Of a stretch of 64,000 nt of DNA, positions 11,155 to 23,749 are shown one piece after another. The DNA comes from Silene conica (taxonomy: Eukaryota > Streptophyta > Magnoliopsida > Caryophyllales > Caryophyllaceae), in assembly GCA_029255685.2 (NCBI GenBank), contig CM055312.2:18190649-18254648 (forward strand). Direction: 5' to 3'. A program made the position numbers and the translations under genes. Within the stretch, counting starts at the first letter, position 1, and every line of letters starts with the position of its first letter. The notes under the pieces were generated by a model that worked only from the letters and a program-made list of their open reading frames with translations, had not been told where the DNA came from and made no database searches.

Positions 11155-11660
11155 TCAGTTATTATTCTTTTCAGATTAGGTCAATTAATTGTGCATAATT
11201 CATGGATTCACAGAATCTTGAAATTTTGTTTAAGAAATTAATTGTGAAACATATCTTTCAGTTATTATTATGATTATGATTCTTTTCAATTTAGAAAATT
11301 TAAACAAAATTAACGTGATTCACGGAATTTACCATGATTCACGGAATTTACCATAATTCACAAAATTATTATTATTCTTTTCAGTTTAGTTTATTGACCA
11401 TGATTGACGGATTTTAAAATTTTGTTTTGGAAATTAATTTCAATCAAATCTTTAGGTTATTATTATTATTATTATTCTTTTCAGTTTGGGAAATTTATTC
11501 AACATATCCACGGATTTTAAAAATTTTGTTTTAAAAATTAATTTTAATCAAATCTTTAGGTTATTATTATTATTCTTTTCAGTTTAGGAAACAATTTAAA
11601 ACCTTAATCTGTTTTGTGCATTCACGGATATTGACTATGTTTGACGGATTTTAAAAAAAT
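11155..11660. repeat. Degenerate ~100-bp tandem repeat
   Basis: About five units recur at a ~95-105 bp period. Each has (TTA)n followed by TTCTTTTCAGTTTAGGAAA, then a TTCACGGA or GACGGATTTT stretch, then AAATTTTGTTT and AATTAATT. The two best matched units begin near 11458 and 11560. Confidence 0.65.
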
Positions 11661-11974
11661 TATTGGACAATCAGTTTAGTAATATGTTAGGAGGCTTTAA
11701 ATCACGCCACGTAAGACGAAACTTGTTTTATGTGATGCCACGTCAGCGGCTTAGCTTCTGCATTAGATAAATATATGATACTTTTAGATATAATAGAGAA
11801 ATTGAATGATAAAAAAAAATGGAGGGGTAATTTTTTTTCTGGTACGAACATGTCATAGATTTTGCCAATGTAAATTCAGTCTTTAGTTATGAGTCAACAT
11901 GAATGGAATTCCTTTATATGAACATCTGCAAAGTTCATATCTTTAATGAAAAAACACCCATTTCGAGGGATTAC
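11661..11974. other. Short spacer downstream of the hydrolase gene
   Basis: AT-rich, no gene. It lies on the 3' side of the minus-strand gene and probably includes its transcription end. Confidence 0.4.
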
Positions 11975-11980
11975 TTTATT
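11975..11980 (-). terminator. Possible polyadenylation signal
   Basis: AATAAA on the minus strand, a few bases after the TAG stop of the glycoside hydrolase. It is very close to the stop, so a later AT-rich signal may be the one used. Confidence 0.35.
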
Positions 11981-11987
11981 CTTAATT

Positions 11988-14900
11988 CTAGTAACCCTTG
12001 GTAGACTTGGTAGTAAGTCCGAACCCAAATGGGAACAACGGGTCGTAATGCCGGTCACCCACATTCATAGGCAACTGATTAACAGATTTGAACCAAGTCC
12101 TGGATAGTTTCCCAGTGAACCCATAATCACCAAACAGAACATCAGCAACACCCTGTCCCTCTGTTCCTGGTAGCCAGGCTGCTACTAGGGCATCCATCTT
12201 GCTCACATAGGGCTCCATTACCACAGGCCGACCTGAGACCACAACCACTACACACTTGACGGACCCACATACGTTCTTTATGGTGCTGTATCCCGGGCTG
12301 GCAATTGTTAAGTTTAAGCTGTCGCCTTGGGTTTCCGCGTATGAGGGTTCACCTACTACCACTATGGCGTAGGAGAACTTGTTGGCCTTGATGTATTTTT
12401 GGTTTGGATTCTCTTTGTAGACTACTTTTGTTTTTGGGTCAACTGTTTTCTTGATTGCTGTGAGGATTGTTGTTCCTGAAAGATGACCAAATTTGTTAGT
12501 GATTTCTCATGCTAGAAGATGAAGATACAATAATGGAAGAGCTACTCGACCTGTCACAATTCGGTTTGAGAGAGTGGACTAGAAATACTCAAAACCTAAA
12601 TAACAAGGTCTAGTGATAATCTAGGAGTACTTTTCTGAAAACGACTTTCAAGCAAAGATTAGAGGACCACAAAGGCACAAATGAACTACAGTCCATCCCA
12701 AAGTGGTACCATTGTATGATGTTTACCTTGAGTGAGGTTGTTGCCACTGAGTCCTTGCCACTCGATCGTCCACCCACCACACTGGTAGCCAAGATTGTCG
12801 GCATGACTTCCGGCCACAAGTATCTTCGGTGCTTTCTTAGAAAGGGGCAGCATTGGCTTGTATGGAGTCTTGCCATTTTTCAGTAGCACAAGTGATTTCC
12901 TCACTGCTTCCCTCGCTAGCTCTCTGTGCTCCTGTTTCATTTATGGCATACACTAGCTTATAACTCTGAAATTTTTATTACAGGATGTTTCTTGAGTTTA
13001 AACTTGATTTCCTTGATTGACTAACCTGACTTCCGAGTTGGTGGATCAGACTTGTATCAGCTAATGGATGCTCAAACAAACCCATCTGAAATTTGACGCG
13101 TAAAATCCTTCTGACTGCATCATCAATTCTGGTCATTGGAATCAGATTTTTCTTGACTTGCAAGGTCAGTTCATCAATGAATTCTGTGTAGTTGTAAGGA
13201 ACCATGATCTGCAATGTAGCATAATCCTAGTCATATATTATTTAAAAAATTTGCCATTCTTGGCGTTTGAAAGTATTATTGAAAAACGAAGCAAATTGTG
13301 TGTGCTTCTTATAATAGGCAACCATCAAATTAAACTTGAAAGTGGATTTACTGGAAGTAAACTCTGTGTTTTCAAGTCAACTGCAATAATGTGTACATTT
13401 GAGTCGCTTACTTCGTCTAGCTTTTAAATAACGGTTTAATGTGATTACTGAGGATATAATAAATGCTGGTTAAATGTAAGATTGAGGAATCATAACTATA
13501 GCAGATTAGCAGCGTGTATACATGTGACACCCTCTTTTCGTATCAGAAGCTATAGTAACGTAATAAGACAAGTAGAGACGTGTTATTGTTTGATTCCATA
13601 AATGTAAGATATTACTAACCATGTCGATACCAGCATGTATACCGGCATGAACGGAGTAGGAGTAGTTAGCATGAGCAGGGGAAGTAATCCTGTCAATGCC
13701 TTGCCAGTCTGAGATGACAAACCCCTGCCAAAGTTGAAGGAACACATTTTTTTGTATAAAAATGGCATTTTGAAGAGTGGTACAAGAAAATTAGTGGTGA
13801 ATATGATTAGAATGGTACCCTGAAATTCAATTTGTTTTTGAGAAAACCGGTGATAAGATTGTAATTAGCATGCATTTTAAGGCCGTTCCAGCTTGAGTAG
13901 GAGACCATGATAGTGGAGACACCGTTGATAATGGCATTATAGTAACCGGGCATGTGAATGCTGAGTAAACCATGATAGTCTATGACTGTGTTGTTCTCAT
14001 TGATTCCTTTGGTTGTACCACCATCACCCAAATAATGTTTAGCACAAGCTGCAACCTTGTTCCTGAAACCAGGATACTTAAAAGTTAAAACTCAACAACA
14101 CTGACAGTAATCACTTGTGCTGCTCAAATCCATCATTTAATTATATGTTTCTTAATCATCAACTTGAAGATATTAAATATATATATTTCACTATAATAGG
14201 ATTAGAAGTGTTTAATGCTCAGATCTTAATGTAATGCTTAAGATGGGGAAGACTTCAAGTCAATGCTCAGATCTTATTCAAATCCCATCATTTAACTCAA
14301 TTCCTCAATTTGTCAGCAGGCCCCACTACTCTCAGCTTTTTGGGGGCCTAGGCAAAATAATACAGTGTATATTGTGACCAGATCTAATAATAATAATCCA
14401 CAGACCACACTAAAGTCAGGATCTCCCAACAAGATTGTAGATTTGCAGTCATGTGGGTACAATCAATTAGCATGTATGTACTTGCATTTTAACACCAATT
14501 AAGATTAAGTGATTTGTTTAATTACATCCATGTTTTCTGATTATTCAGCGTGGTTTTGCTTTAGATATGGATCAGGTCTATTCTCAATAATCTAGCTCCA
14601 CTGATAAGCGGATTACCGGGTTTGAATAACTCTAATAATACCAGTCATGAAAGAGTCAGAGAGTGATGGGTGGCGAAAACACTTACTGTCCACCAACAAA
14701 AGGAACACCCTTTGCGTTATGTGGGAGGTCACCCTGTAACCCTGGGATTATTTGAGTCATTTCCTGCACAATTTTGGGGTCTTCACTGTAACTTTCGTAA
14801 CACCTTCCCCATCTCGGATCTCGACAAACCTGTATATCACGGCATGGATCAATCAAGTTAAACGGACAAGACAGGACTGAGTGGTCACCTGGTTCAGAAA

Positions 14901-15642
14901 AGAATTTGGGGACATACCGCGATGCAAGGAGCAAATACATAAGGAATTCCAGTGGCTCTCACTTCTAACGCGGTTGCTGCTCCAATTCTCTTCACTAGTT
15001 GTGGGTCTCTGCACCATAGAATGCCATACAAATTGTTAATAAATGTGACGTTTTAGAATGAGAATGAAGTAGTCTGTAATTAATTATACCTAGTGGCTCC
15101 CAATCCGACATTGTGAGGGAAAATAGTGGCTTTGTAGACGTTGTTGTGACCATGAACAGCATCAATCCCATAAATCATAGGAATCCCAAGTCGTGTCGAT
15201 AGTGACCCCCTTTGGAACTCGTTCACCATCTTGATCCATGTCTCAGGGGATGCCCTTTTTGCAGGAACACTGCCTCCTCCACTTAACACACTGCCTAATT
15301 AAACATACATACACACCACTCATCCATATTAGCTTCATCTCCAAACAACATTACAAATTCAACACAATGTCATTTTGTTACAATTTTAAATTTATTATTA
15401 CCTATGAAGTACTTGTTCATGACTTTGGTTGAAGCGACACTCCTTTCGATTTGAGTCATTTGACCGATCTTTTCTTCAAGTGTCATACGACCCATTAGAT
15501 CAGTAATTCGAGCATTCAATGGTTGTCTAGGATCTTTGTACTTTATATACTTTGCATTTGTGATTGATGAACATAAACATGATGACAACATCATAATTGC
15601 CATCCATAAAATGGGATTATTTGTACCCATTTTTCGCGCCAT
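11988..15642 (-). CDS. Family-3 glycoside hydrolase (beta-D-glucan exohydrolase / beta-glucosidase type)
   Basis: Nine exons, all with GT-AG borders in phase: 15402-15642, 15090-15294, 14918-15008, 14687-14829, 13819-14062, 13620-13724, 13026-13208, 12727-12931 and 11988-12475. They sum to 1905 bp, i.e. 634 codons plus TAG, the usual family size. After a charged start comes a hydrophobic signal peptide (about residues 9-30), so the enzyme is probably secreted to the cell wall. Domain 1 has the family blocks [49 protein letters not shown] (K235-H236) and the nucleophile motif [11 protein letters not shown] (D314). Domain 2 has [11 protein letters not shown], which holds the likely acid/base Glu (E515 or E520). 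The C-terminus carries [10 protein letters not shown] and [16 protein letters not shown]. Family enzymes remove glucose from the non-reducing ends of beta-glucans with retention of configuration. ATG at 15642 was chosen; 15630 is an alternative. No break seen. Confidence 0.95.
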
Positions 15643-16340
15643 TCTTCTTCCCTCATACAACAAATACAAGTAAGTTAACACATTACCATCAACAATGCTA
15701 ACTGCTAATTAAGCTTTAATGGTGAGTCATTTGTTTACAAATAATTGAAAGGAATGGTATGATCAAATGAGAACAAAATGAGTTAGAAAAGAATTGTGGG
15801 AGTTGCAAAGTTTGACTTTTCAGTGATATTATGTTACGTACCAACAAATCAATATCTAGTAAAGTAAAGGATGAAGAATATATGGTTAAACAGCATTCAA
15901 CATCAAAGAAATGGGAACTTAAATTATCAAAAGGCTATAGACACTTGCATCTATCTATCCACATCAAACAACTTCAATACAATAATACAATGCAATGCGA
16001 TGCATTGAAGAAAAGAATTAAATGGCATCACATATATATAGAGATATAACCATAGTTGAGGTCTATGTATTAGTAGATCTAGGCCGGTAAGAAGACTCGA
16101 CGATCAAATGAGTTAGCTTGTCACCACGTCAAAAGCTTTTTTACCGTAAGATAGTCGTATTCAAATATCGGGTACAATAACAAGCATTACTAATAATTAC
16201 AAGTGTGGTAGCTAGCTAACATGATAAAATGGAATGAAAAACTTACAAAGAGATGACTTAAGAGAAGTTGAGAGAATAAACAAATGTAGCAAAGATCCAA
16301 AGTAGTAGTCACTAGTGAATTGTCTTAGAGGGCATTGGCT

Positions 16341-16349
16341 ATTTATATA
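16341..16349 (-). promoter_or_regulatory. TATA box of the glycoside hydrolase, with probable leader intron downstream
   Basis: The minus strand reads TATATAAATAGCC, a strong plant TATA context. About 95 bp further on, a donor-like TTTG/TAAGTTTTT occurs (near 16243), and acceptor-like AG sites precede the ATG (near 15690-15710). I infer a ~90-nt 5' leader exon and a ~540-bp leader intron. Distance and sequence fit; no transcript was seen. A weaker TATATATAG-like run near 16030-16050 is an alternative promoter. Confidence 0.55.
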
Positions 16350-17069
16350 AAAATATGGGATGGCTTTTATCATGTGAGTATTATTATTTGTTTTCAATGT
16401 TTGTGTTCGTATTTTACTTTTCATTTAGAATCCCCAAAAAGATTAGATGATCATGATTTTGACCTCCACCACAACGGAAATATGAGCATTGTGTTCCTTC
16501 ATAATCCCATACTCCATATCCATTACCAAGTTTATTCTTCCCCTTCCGTTTTCGTAAAAAAAATTCCAAAATTAATTTAAACTACACAAAATACACTAGT
16601 TTACTTGCAAATGAATTTGAACTACACCAATTTTCGGGAAAAGATAATAGGGGAAAAAATTCGAATAATTTGAATAATCCGAAACAAAAAAATAAGGAAG
16701 TATATAATGAATACGAGCGAGTATTTAACAAATGAAATACCAAAAGTTACACCATTTTGTTAATATAAAACAATAACGGGCTTATAAAAGGCAAAGTATT
16801 AATCGACTTCCTTAATTGTATTACATGTAGGGGTGGTCTGGTCCTCGATCCGTTTTTTATACGATTTCAGTTTTCGACGGTTCCGATTCAAAATCCAAAA
16901 AAGATCCGGACATAAAAGACTGGATTTTGCGCGTTTAATTTCTTTTCTTCGAGTACTTCATATAATTAAAATTCTTTGTTGTTCTTAAATATGCTTAATT
17001 AATTTGTGATTATTAAACTTTAATAATATATACGGATTTTATTAGCATTTTTATAGGTATAATAATTAA

Positions 17070-17105
17070 CTAGTTTTAATCCCGTGCAAATAATGCACGG
17101 GTGAC
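17070..17105 (-). mobile_element. Helitron-like 3' terminus (candidate)
   Basis: The minus strand reads CCCGTGCATTATTTGCACGGG, a perfect stem, then ATTAAAA and CTAG, followed by T. This matches the hairpin plus CTRR-T rule of Helitron 3' ends. The 5' TC end, to the right, was not located. Confidence 0.5.
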
Positions 17106-18175
17106 TTTTAAATCCATGCAAAAAAATATTGGTGATTACGGTTATTTTTCTATAAAAATATTATTGATTACGATTTTTCCAGTAATTATTGTTGTTTTTG
17201 AGTAATTTCTTTATTTGAGAAAACATTGTTTAAAACGATTTTGGCATTTGAGATTTTTTAAAAGATGGTTTGAATGACATAAAATAACTTGATAATAATT
17301 GACTCAAAAATAACTTCAAACCCGAAATAACCCGCTTAGATTAAATAAACCGAATTGATTGTCCATTTTACCAGGTCTAGGGAGAAGGTTCAACAGTTTT
17401 GTTTTTACGTTCCTATTTTGCCTAAAATTAGTAGTAAAAGTTATGATACTATCAATCTCCACTTGCCCGTACCCCAATGTTAATCGTAGTTATCACATTA
17501 TCGATAATCCATCCATTTTTTCATATAATCAAACTCACCCAACCATTTCTTTTCATATTATCAATAACTCATCCGTGTATAAGAATTATTTTTGTACCTC
17601 GAACACTGAAAGCAATCGGATTTTTTTATAATAAATAATGTATTCCAGTAATATTTTGTAATATCTAGGTTGTAATTTTTTTTATATTATATTATTAATA
17701 TCATAGAAAACATTTTAACTTTTTCAGTGAAGATTTTTTTTATTATAGTCAATTGGTATTTTTAATTATTTAATTTGTAATTTTTTAATGTTTATATTAT
17801 ATTGTATTAGTAATAACAAATGTATATATGATGTTACATAGTTTGTGTTATTAAATTTGGAATCATAATTTAAGTAGTTATAAAACATAAAAAAAAAATT
17901 GAGTGTAAAACATGGAGACCCTACAAAAAAAAGTTATTTTTTAAATTTTAAAATGAAGAAACAATAAAAAACCTTCATTTTTTACTCATTTTATAGTAAA
18001 GGGATGTGCTTTACAAAGTCAATGTAAATTGGCGAGTACAAATAAACGCCGGTCCGACCCTCCCTCTTGATTAGAATTTTCTGGTCTGGTTCCGCATGGG
18101 AATTTTTGATATGTTATGAATTATGACATGACCATGTGTGGATATGGATAAAGACTAAACTTTTGAAAAGTATTA

Positions 18176-18371
18176 CTCCCTTCGATTTTGTGTGTTGTTC
18201 CTCTTTCCATTTTGGTCTAATAACATTGATGTTCCCTCTTTCCTCTTTTAGACAATATTGTGAGGTTCAAAATCAATTTTATGCGGGGTCATATGTATTG
18301 TGTGGTCCAAATAGATTCCCTTATTTCTTGTGTCAAAATGAAAAGGGAACAACACAAGAAATCGGAGGGAG
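18176..18371. mobile_element. Stowaway-type MITE
   Basis: 196 bp. The left end CTCCCTTCGATTTTGTGTGTTG pairs with the right end CAACACAAGAAATCGGAGGGAG. TA flanks both sides (18174-18175, 18372-18373). No coding capacity. Confidence 0.85.
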
Positions 18372-19644
18372 TAGTACTTTATAGATTTTCTTTTTGATAA
18401 ATTAAAAAGTAAAGATGAATTCTCATTTTAGTCATTACATAAGTTTCCGTAATACTGTTTAGATTGATGATTCTGAAGTAGGTTTCTTGACAGACCGTCT
18501 CTCAAAAAGCCTTATTTAGAGATTATTATACAAATTTTAAAAAAAGTGACACGAAAGGTAAGAAAATAGGTACAAATCGTGATTAAAGATAAAATGAGTA
18601 CATTTATTATTAAGATAGGTACGAAATTACTCTGGTACAATCAACGATAAAAGGTCACGAAATACAAATAAAAGCGTACAAAATAATGGTTTCTCAATAA
18701 TTTATTGAAACACCGTCTCTCCTAAGTTTTAGTATTTGTTGATACTTTAAAAGCGTATATCGTAGTAATTTATGTGTGTCGCCTCATGTGCTTCTCTCTC
18801 TCCTCTAAATGGGCATTTTGTGAGACAAAATGATATCCGTCACTCCAAAGTGACGGATATCTCCCGTCTTCAATGAGATTTTGTGCTATGGGTATTATTG
18901 CTCATCATTAGTGGGAAAATTGTGAAGGACTAGTTTAGACGTACGAGGACTATTTTTAGGATGGTGCTCGACCAATTTCACTTTTTAATGGGCGAAAATG
19001 ACTATTTTACCCATTCTATTTCTTCTCCCCAATTTTCATTTTTTTTCTCCTATTTAATTTCCTTGAGCTCTACGGCTTGCCTTAGGTGCAGGTGCAGAGT
19101 TTGTGTTAGTATGAAAAGTACTCAAAGTGTTGCACATACATAATACAATTGAGGACGGATACGATACAACGTCTAAAGGTCATTACAATGACCAAAGGCA
19201 GATTGGGACATTATGGTATGTGATAAGATTATAAAGGGTGAATACATGATAAGATTATAAAGGGTGAATAGCATATGAAATTATATTATCGATTTTTTGG
19301 TGTCTTTCATTGATATGTGACGATATATTTATAATACCTCGTCACTTAATAAAATTCTAGAATGATGGAACCTAATGATAGATGAACCTTGTATAGGCCA
19401 ATATCCTAATAATATGTGTTCGACTGTTGGCATTGAATTGGGAAAGTTATATGTTATAAGCTTTGCAACTAAAAGAAGTTCATGCTACACTATGAAGCAG
19501 GAAAGTAAGGGTAACATTATTGGCGGTTTTAAGATAAGACATTGATAAGTCTTAAGACAATACTCACTCGAAACTACCAATAATCTACCAAAGTATTTTT
19601 TTTTTGAAAGAAAACGATACTTATATTAAATCAAGGGCCGCCAA

Positions 19645-22600
19645 CTAGGTGACGGACTCCGGAAAATCAAAATACAAAACGACATCGTCCCCAATAGATG
19701 GGCACAAACGAGCAATAAGATTTGCTACCATGTTCCCCCCACGTCTAACATGAGAGACACCATGAGAAGAAAAACCGGACATAAGATTACAAATATCGGA
19801 AATACATAGACCAAGACTATTTCGGGGAGCCCTATTCTTTCGTACAACCTGCACTATGCCGAGCGCATCCGACTCAACACTGATGTCAACCAACCCTTTA
19901 TCCCGCGCCACTTCCAGCCCAAAACACATGGCTTTGGCCTCCGCCACATCCACCGGCCACCGCGCCTTACACCTCCTGCTCGCCATTAACACAATAGAAC
20001 CACTCGAGTCCCTGCCCACGACCCCCAGTCCAACCTCATCCTCACCGAGAATAGCCGCATCCGAGTTGAGTTTGATAACACCCGCAGATGGCGCACTCCA
20101 AGCCCCTTTCCCCAGCCTAACTGCCTCGCTCTCCACTCCTCCAACTCTGCCCATCTCTGCCACTCCCTGGTACTCAGATACCATCCTAACCATGCCCATC
20201 AAACACACATTCGCCTCCATCGGTTCCTCCGTAAAAAGCTTCTGATTTCTGATCGTCCATAGAGCCCATAAGGTAGCCAACAAATTTCCTCGAACCGCAA
20301 CATCAAGACTCCGAATTGTATCCATTAACCATGAAACAAAAGCCGTACCTGGCAAATTCAGAAGTATGTGCTCAAAGCCACTATTATGCCACAAAAGACG
20401 CGTCCATGGGCATTCGAAAAACGCGTGCGAAAGCGTTTCTACCTCTTCACCGCAAGCATCACACAAGTTGTTGTCGCAACAATGGCGCCGGAAAAGACAA
20501 TCGTTCACCGCTAACATCCCCGTACATGCCCGCCATAAGAAGTGTGTGAGTTTAGGGGGGATATTCAAGCTCCATATCATTTTCCAGACATTGTCCCCCA
20601 CGCCTAGAGCCTCTTCACCAACTCTCTGACTTTCAGTCCCCATTCCCAACCAATACCCCGAACGAACCATATAATCCCCATCCTTCGTAAATCCCCAGAA
20701 GGGTTGGTCCTTCGGAAAATCAGAAATAATGGGCAGACTTAGTAAACATTTCACATCGGAGGGAAGCAACCACTCCCCGAGAACCTGCTCATCCCACACC
20801 CCATTCTCCCTGTCAATAAAAACAGAAACTCGCATCTCTGCAGGAGCCTCAACATTAAGAACAGGAGTGCCACACCCTTGTTCCCTCGGTACCCATTTAT
20901 CCTCCCACACTCTGATCTCTCTTCCATCACCGACTCTCCAACTAAGCCCTTCTAACAACAAAGCTTTCGCCCCCCACAAGCTCCTCCAAACAAATCTCGG
21001 ATCATGGCCGCTATGCGCCTCAAGAATGGAATCATTTCGAAAATACCGAACTTTCAAAACCTTACCAACTAAAGAGTCCGGTTGAACAACAATTCTCCAT
21101 AACTGTTTGGCAAGTAAGGCTTGGTTAAACACACCTAAATCCCGAAAACTCATCCCTCCCTTTGCTTTGGGCTGACATAACCTCTCCCATCTCCACCAGT
21201 GAATCTTCTTCTTACTCTCCGATGACCCCCCACCAAAACCTAGCCATAATGGTGTGCATCTCGTGAATCAGGCCAACCAGTATCGAAAAAACACTCATCA
21301 TGTAGGTTGGTATGGCCTGGACCACAGCTTTAATAAGGACCTCTTTTCCCAGCATTGATAACAGTTTCTCCTCCCACCCCTGCACTTTTTTCCACACTCT
21401 CTCCTTTAGCGCTCCGAACACCGTTTTATTAGATTTCCCGTTGATAGTAGGAAGCCCCAAGTACTTCTCGTGTCTATCAACCGCCCTTACACCCAACTCC
21501 CTTAAAAGCCCCTCATTTACCGAATTAGACACCTTTTTGCTAAAAACAACTTCCGACTTGGAATGATTAATCTTCTGCCCAGATGCTCTTTCGTAAATAC
21601 TGATAACATCAACTATTGTCGAGCACTCTCTTCTGTTAGCTCTAGCAAAAAGTATACTATCATCCGCGAAGAACAAATGCGATATTCGTCGTGCACTCCT
21701 ACAAACACGGGCCCCATGGAGCTTACCCGAGTGAACAACATCATGGATAAGATAGGAAAAAGCATCTGCACACAAGAGGAATAAGAATGGTGAAATCGGG
21801 TCCCCCTGTCTTAGCCCCCTCGACGGCCGCACCAAACCCTGCACTCTACCATTTATCACAAAAGAATGAGACACATACCTCACGCATTGCATAATCATGT
21901 TCCTCCAATTTTGTGAGAAACCCATTTTCTGCATCACCCCATCTAGAAAAGCCCATTCCACCCGGTCATATGCCTTGCTCATGTCAAGCTTGATCGCAAT
22001 ATTCCCGTCACGCCCTTCTCCACTACGCTTCATAGCATGGAACAATTCAAAAGCAATGATAGCATTATCCGTTATAAGTCTCCCCGGTGTGAAAGCACTT
22101 TAATTTTCGGTAATGAAACTATTGAGGTGTGGTTGAAGACGGTTAGCCAAAACTTTAGAAATAATTTTATATATGACATTGCATAGGCTTATAGGACGAA
22201 ACTCCGTTATCTTCCTCGGGGAACCACATTTTGGGATGAGTACCACGTTAGTCCCATTTATAGTGCCAATATCAACACCACCCTCCCACCAGTGTTTCAC
22301 AAACCTCGTTACATGCCTGCCCACCACTGCCCAATATTTTTGGAAAAAGAGGGCATGCATTCCATCCGGACCAGGCGCCTTATTCGGGTGCATACAAAAC
22401 AGGGCAGCTTTTATTTCATCATCCAGCAGAGGAGCATCAACTTCGGCATTAATACTGTTTGTTATAACTTCTGGAATGCATTCAATAACATCCTCAATAT
22501 TTCTCGGGTTGCTCGTTGCAAACAAAGATCGAAAGTAGCTCTCAGAAATTTGAGTAATTTCTTCTTCCTTCACGCACCATCCCCCTGATCGTTTTCGAGC

Positions 22601-23715
22601 CCGATAATAGTGGTACGCTTCTTCCGTTGTTGAGCTTTGTGGTGAAAATAACTTGTATTTTTATCACCATCCCGTAATTCACACTTCCTAGCTCGCGTAT
22701 ACCAATAGGACTCGACCTGTCGCCTCAAAACCTCCACTTCCCCTACCAGCTCCCTACACTTCGCAAGCATATCGGCCGAAGGCGCCCTTTTTTGCTAGAC
22801 TTCAAGCTCTTTCTCCTTCTCCACAATGCGCCGTTTTACGTCTCCAAATTTTGATTTCGCCCAGTCATATAACCGAGCAGCGCACGCGGAGATTTTCTGA
22901 GGAACGTCTCCACTACTCTCGCAATCCCATGCCTCTGACACCACTCCTTCACACTGATCATCGGTCACCCAAAAAGGTTCAAACTTGAAGTTCCTCCCAT
23001 ATCTACGTCGGCTCGGGGTTTCCTGCCTAATAAGAATAGCCGCATGGTCCGAAGCAATTATCGGAAAATGATAAACATAGGAATTAGGAAACAAGTGGTT
23101 CCACTCCCAAGAAGCCAGCGCCCTGTCCAATCGCTCCCTGATCAAATTATCCGTTGAACACCCCCGTTGCCAAGTAAACTTATTTCCCGGATACCCCATA
23201 TCAAAAAGGGCACAATCATCAATAGCCCCTCTAAACGCATCCATATAACATTCTCGCCGAACAGCTCTACCTTCTTTCTCAGAAGCACACGTAATCTCAT
23301 TAAAATCACCAAAAAGGATGATAGGAACAACACTTACATCACATATATTTCACATCATGGTCCACGTCTTATGTTTGTTATGAGTCTCGGGCCATCCATA
23401 GATTCCACCCGCTCTCCAATGAGGAGCTCCATTAGAGTCAACAATTTCCACCAGGATATGATGAGCATCGTAAGAGATAAGATGCGCGTCCACCGCCTTC
23501 CACCACAAACCCAGACCCCCGGAACGGCCACGGCTACTAACACAAACTCCCGATGTAAAGCCACACTGATTACCGATTTTTTCAAGCTCCCTAGCATTCA
23601 TCTTAGTCTCCATAATGAAGACAAGATCCGGGCACTCCCTCCAACATCTATCCCGGAGGGACCCTACCGTCAAGGGGTTGCCCAATCCTTGACAGTTCCA
23701 ACTTAGGAGTTTCAT
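19645..23715 (-). pseudogene. LINE ORF2: endonuclease, reverse transcriptase and RNase H
   Basis: ATG at 23715 opens MKLLSWNCQGLGN, the start of the APE-type endonuclease; FGDFNEIT and the SDHAAIL region follow. The RT spans about 22570-21215, with KLDMSKAYDRVEW, LRQGDPISPFLF and the catalytic FADD (FADDSILFA, near 21660). Downstream are a zf-RVT zinc region (about 20600-20400) and a C-terminal RNase H (from about 20090) with NSDAA, AEAKAM and VESDAL. This is the plant L1 lineage that gained RNase H. It is broken by an in-frame TGA near 23347, TAG near 22797, TAA near 22101 and a one-base frameshift in a G run near 21225. The last 502 codons (21153-19645) are still open. The family copies LINE RNA by target-primed reverse transcription in the nucleus. 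Confidence 0.9.
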
Positions 23716-23749
23716 TGGTATTCGCGGCACTGGTCCTCGCTAGTCGCCG

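Larger units (their letters stand above)
16350..19595. other. AT-rich intergenic spacer upstream of the hydrolase
   Basis: No gene supported; the open frames are short and low-complexity. It contains a Helitron-like 3' end at 17070, a Stowaway MITE at 18176-18371 and a short perfect inverted repeat (GATATCCGTCACTcca/AGTGACGGATATC) near 18831-18860. Confidence 0.5.

Noticed and set aside
16540..16710. Third Stowaway MITE (CTTCCGTTTTCG ... AAGGAAGTA)
   Set aside because: Ends too degenerate and TA flanks not clear.
19856..20629. Plus-strand ORFs over the LINE
   Set aside because: Shadows of the minus-strand RNase H and zf-RVT coding sequence.
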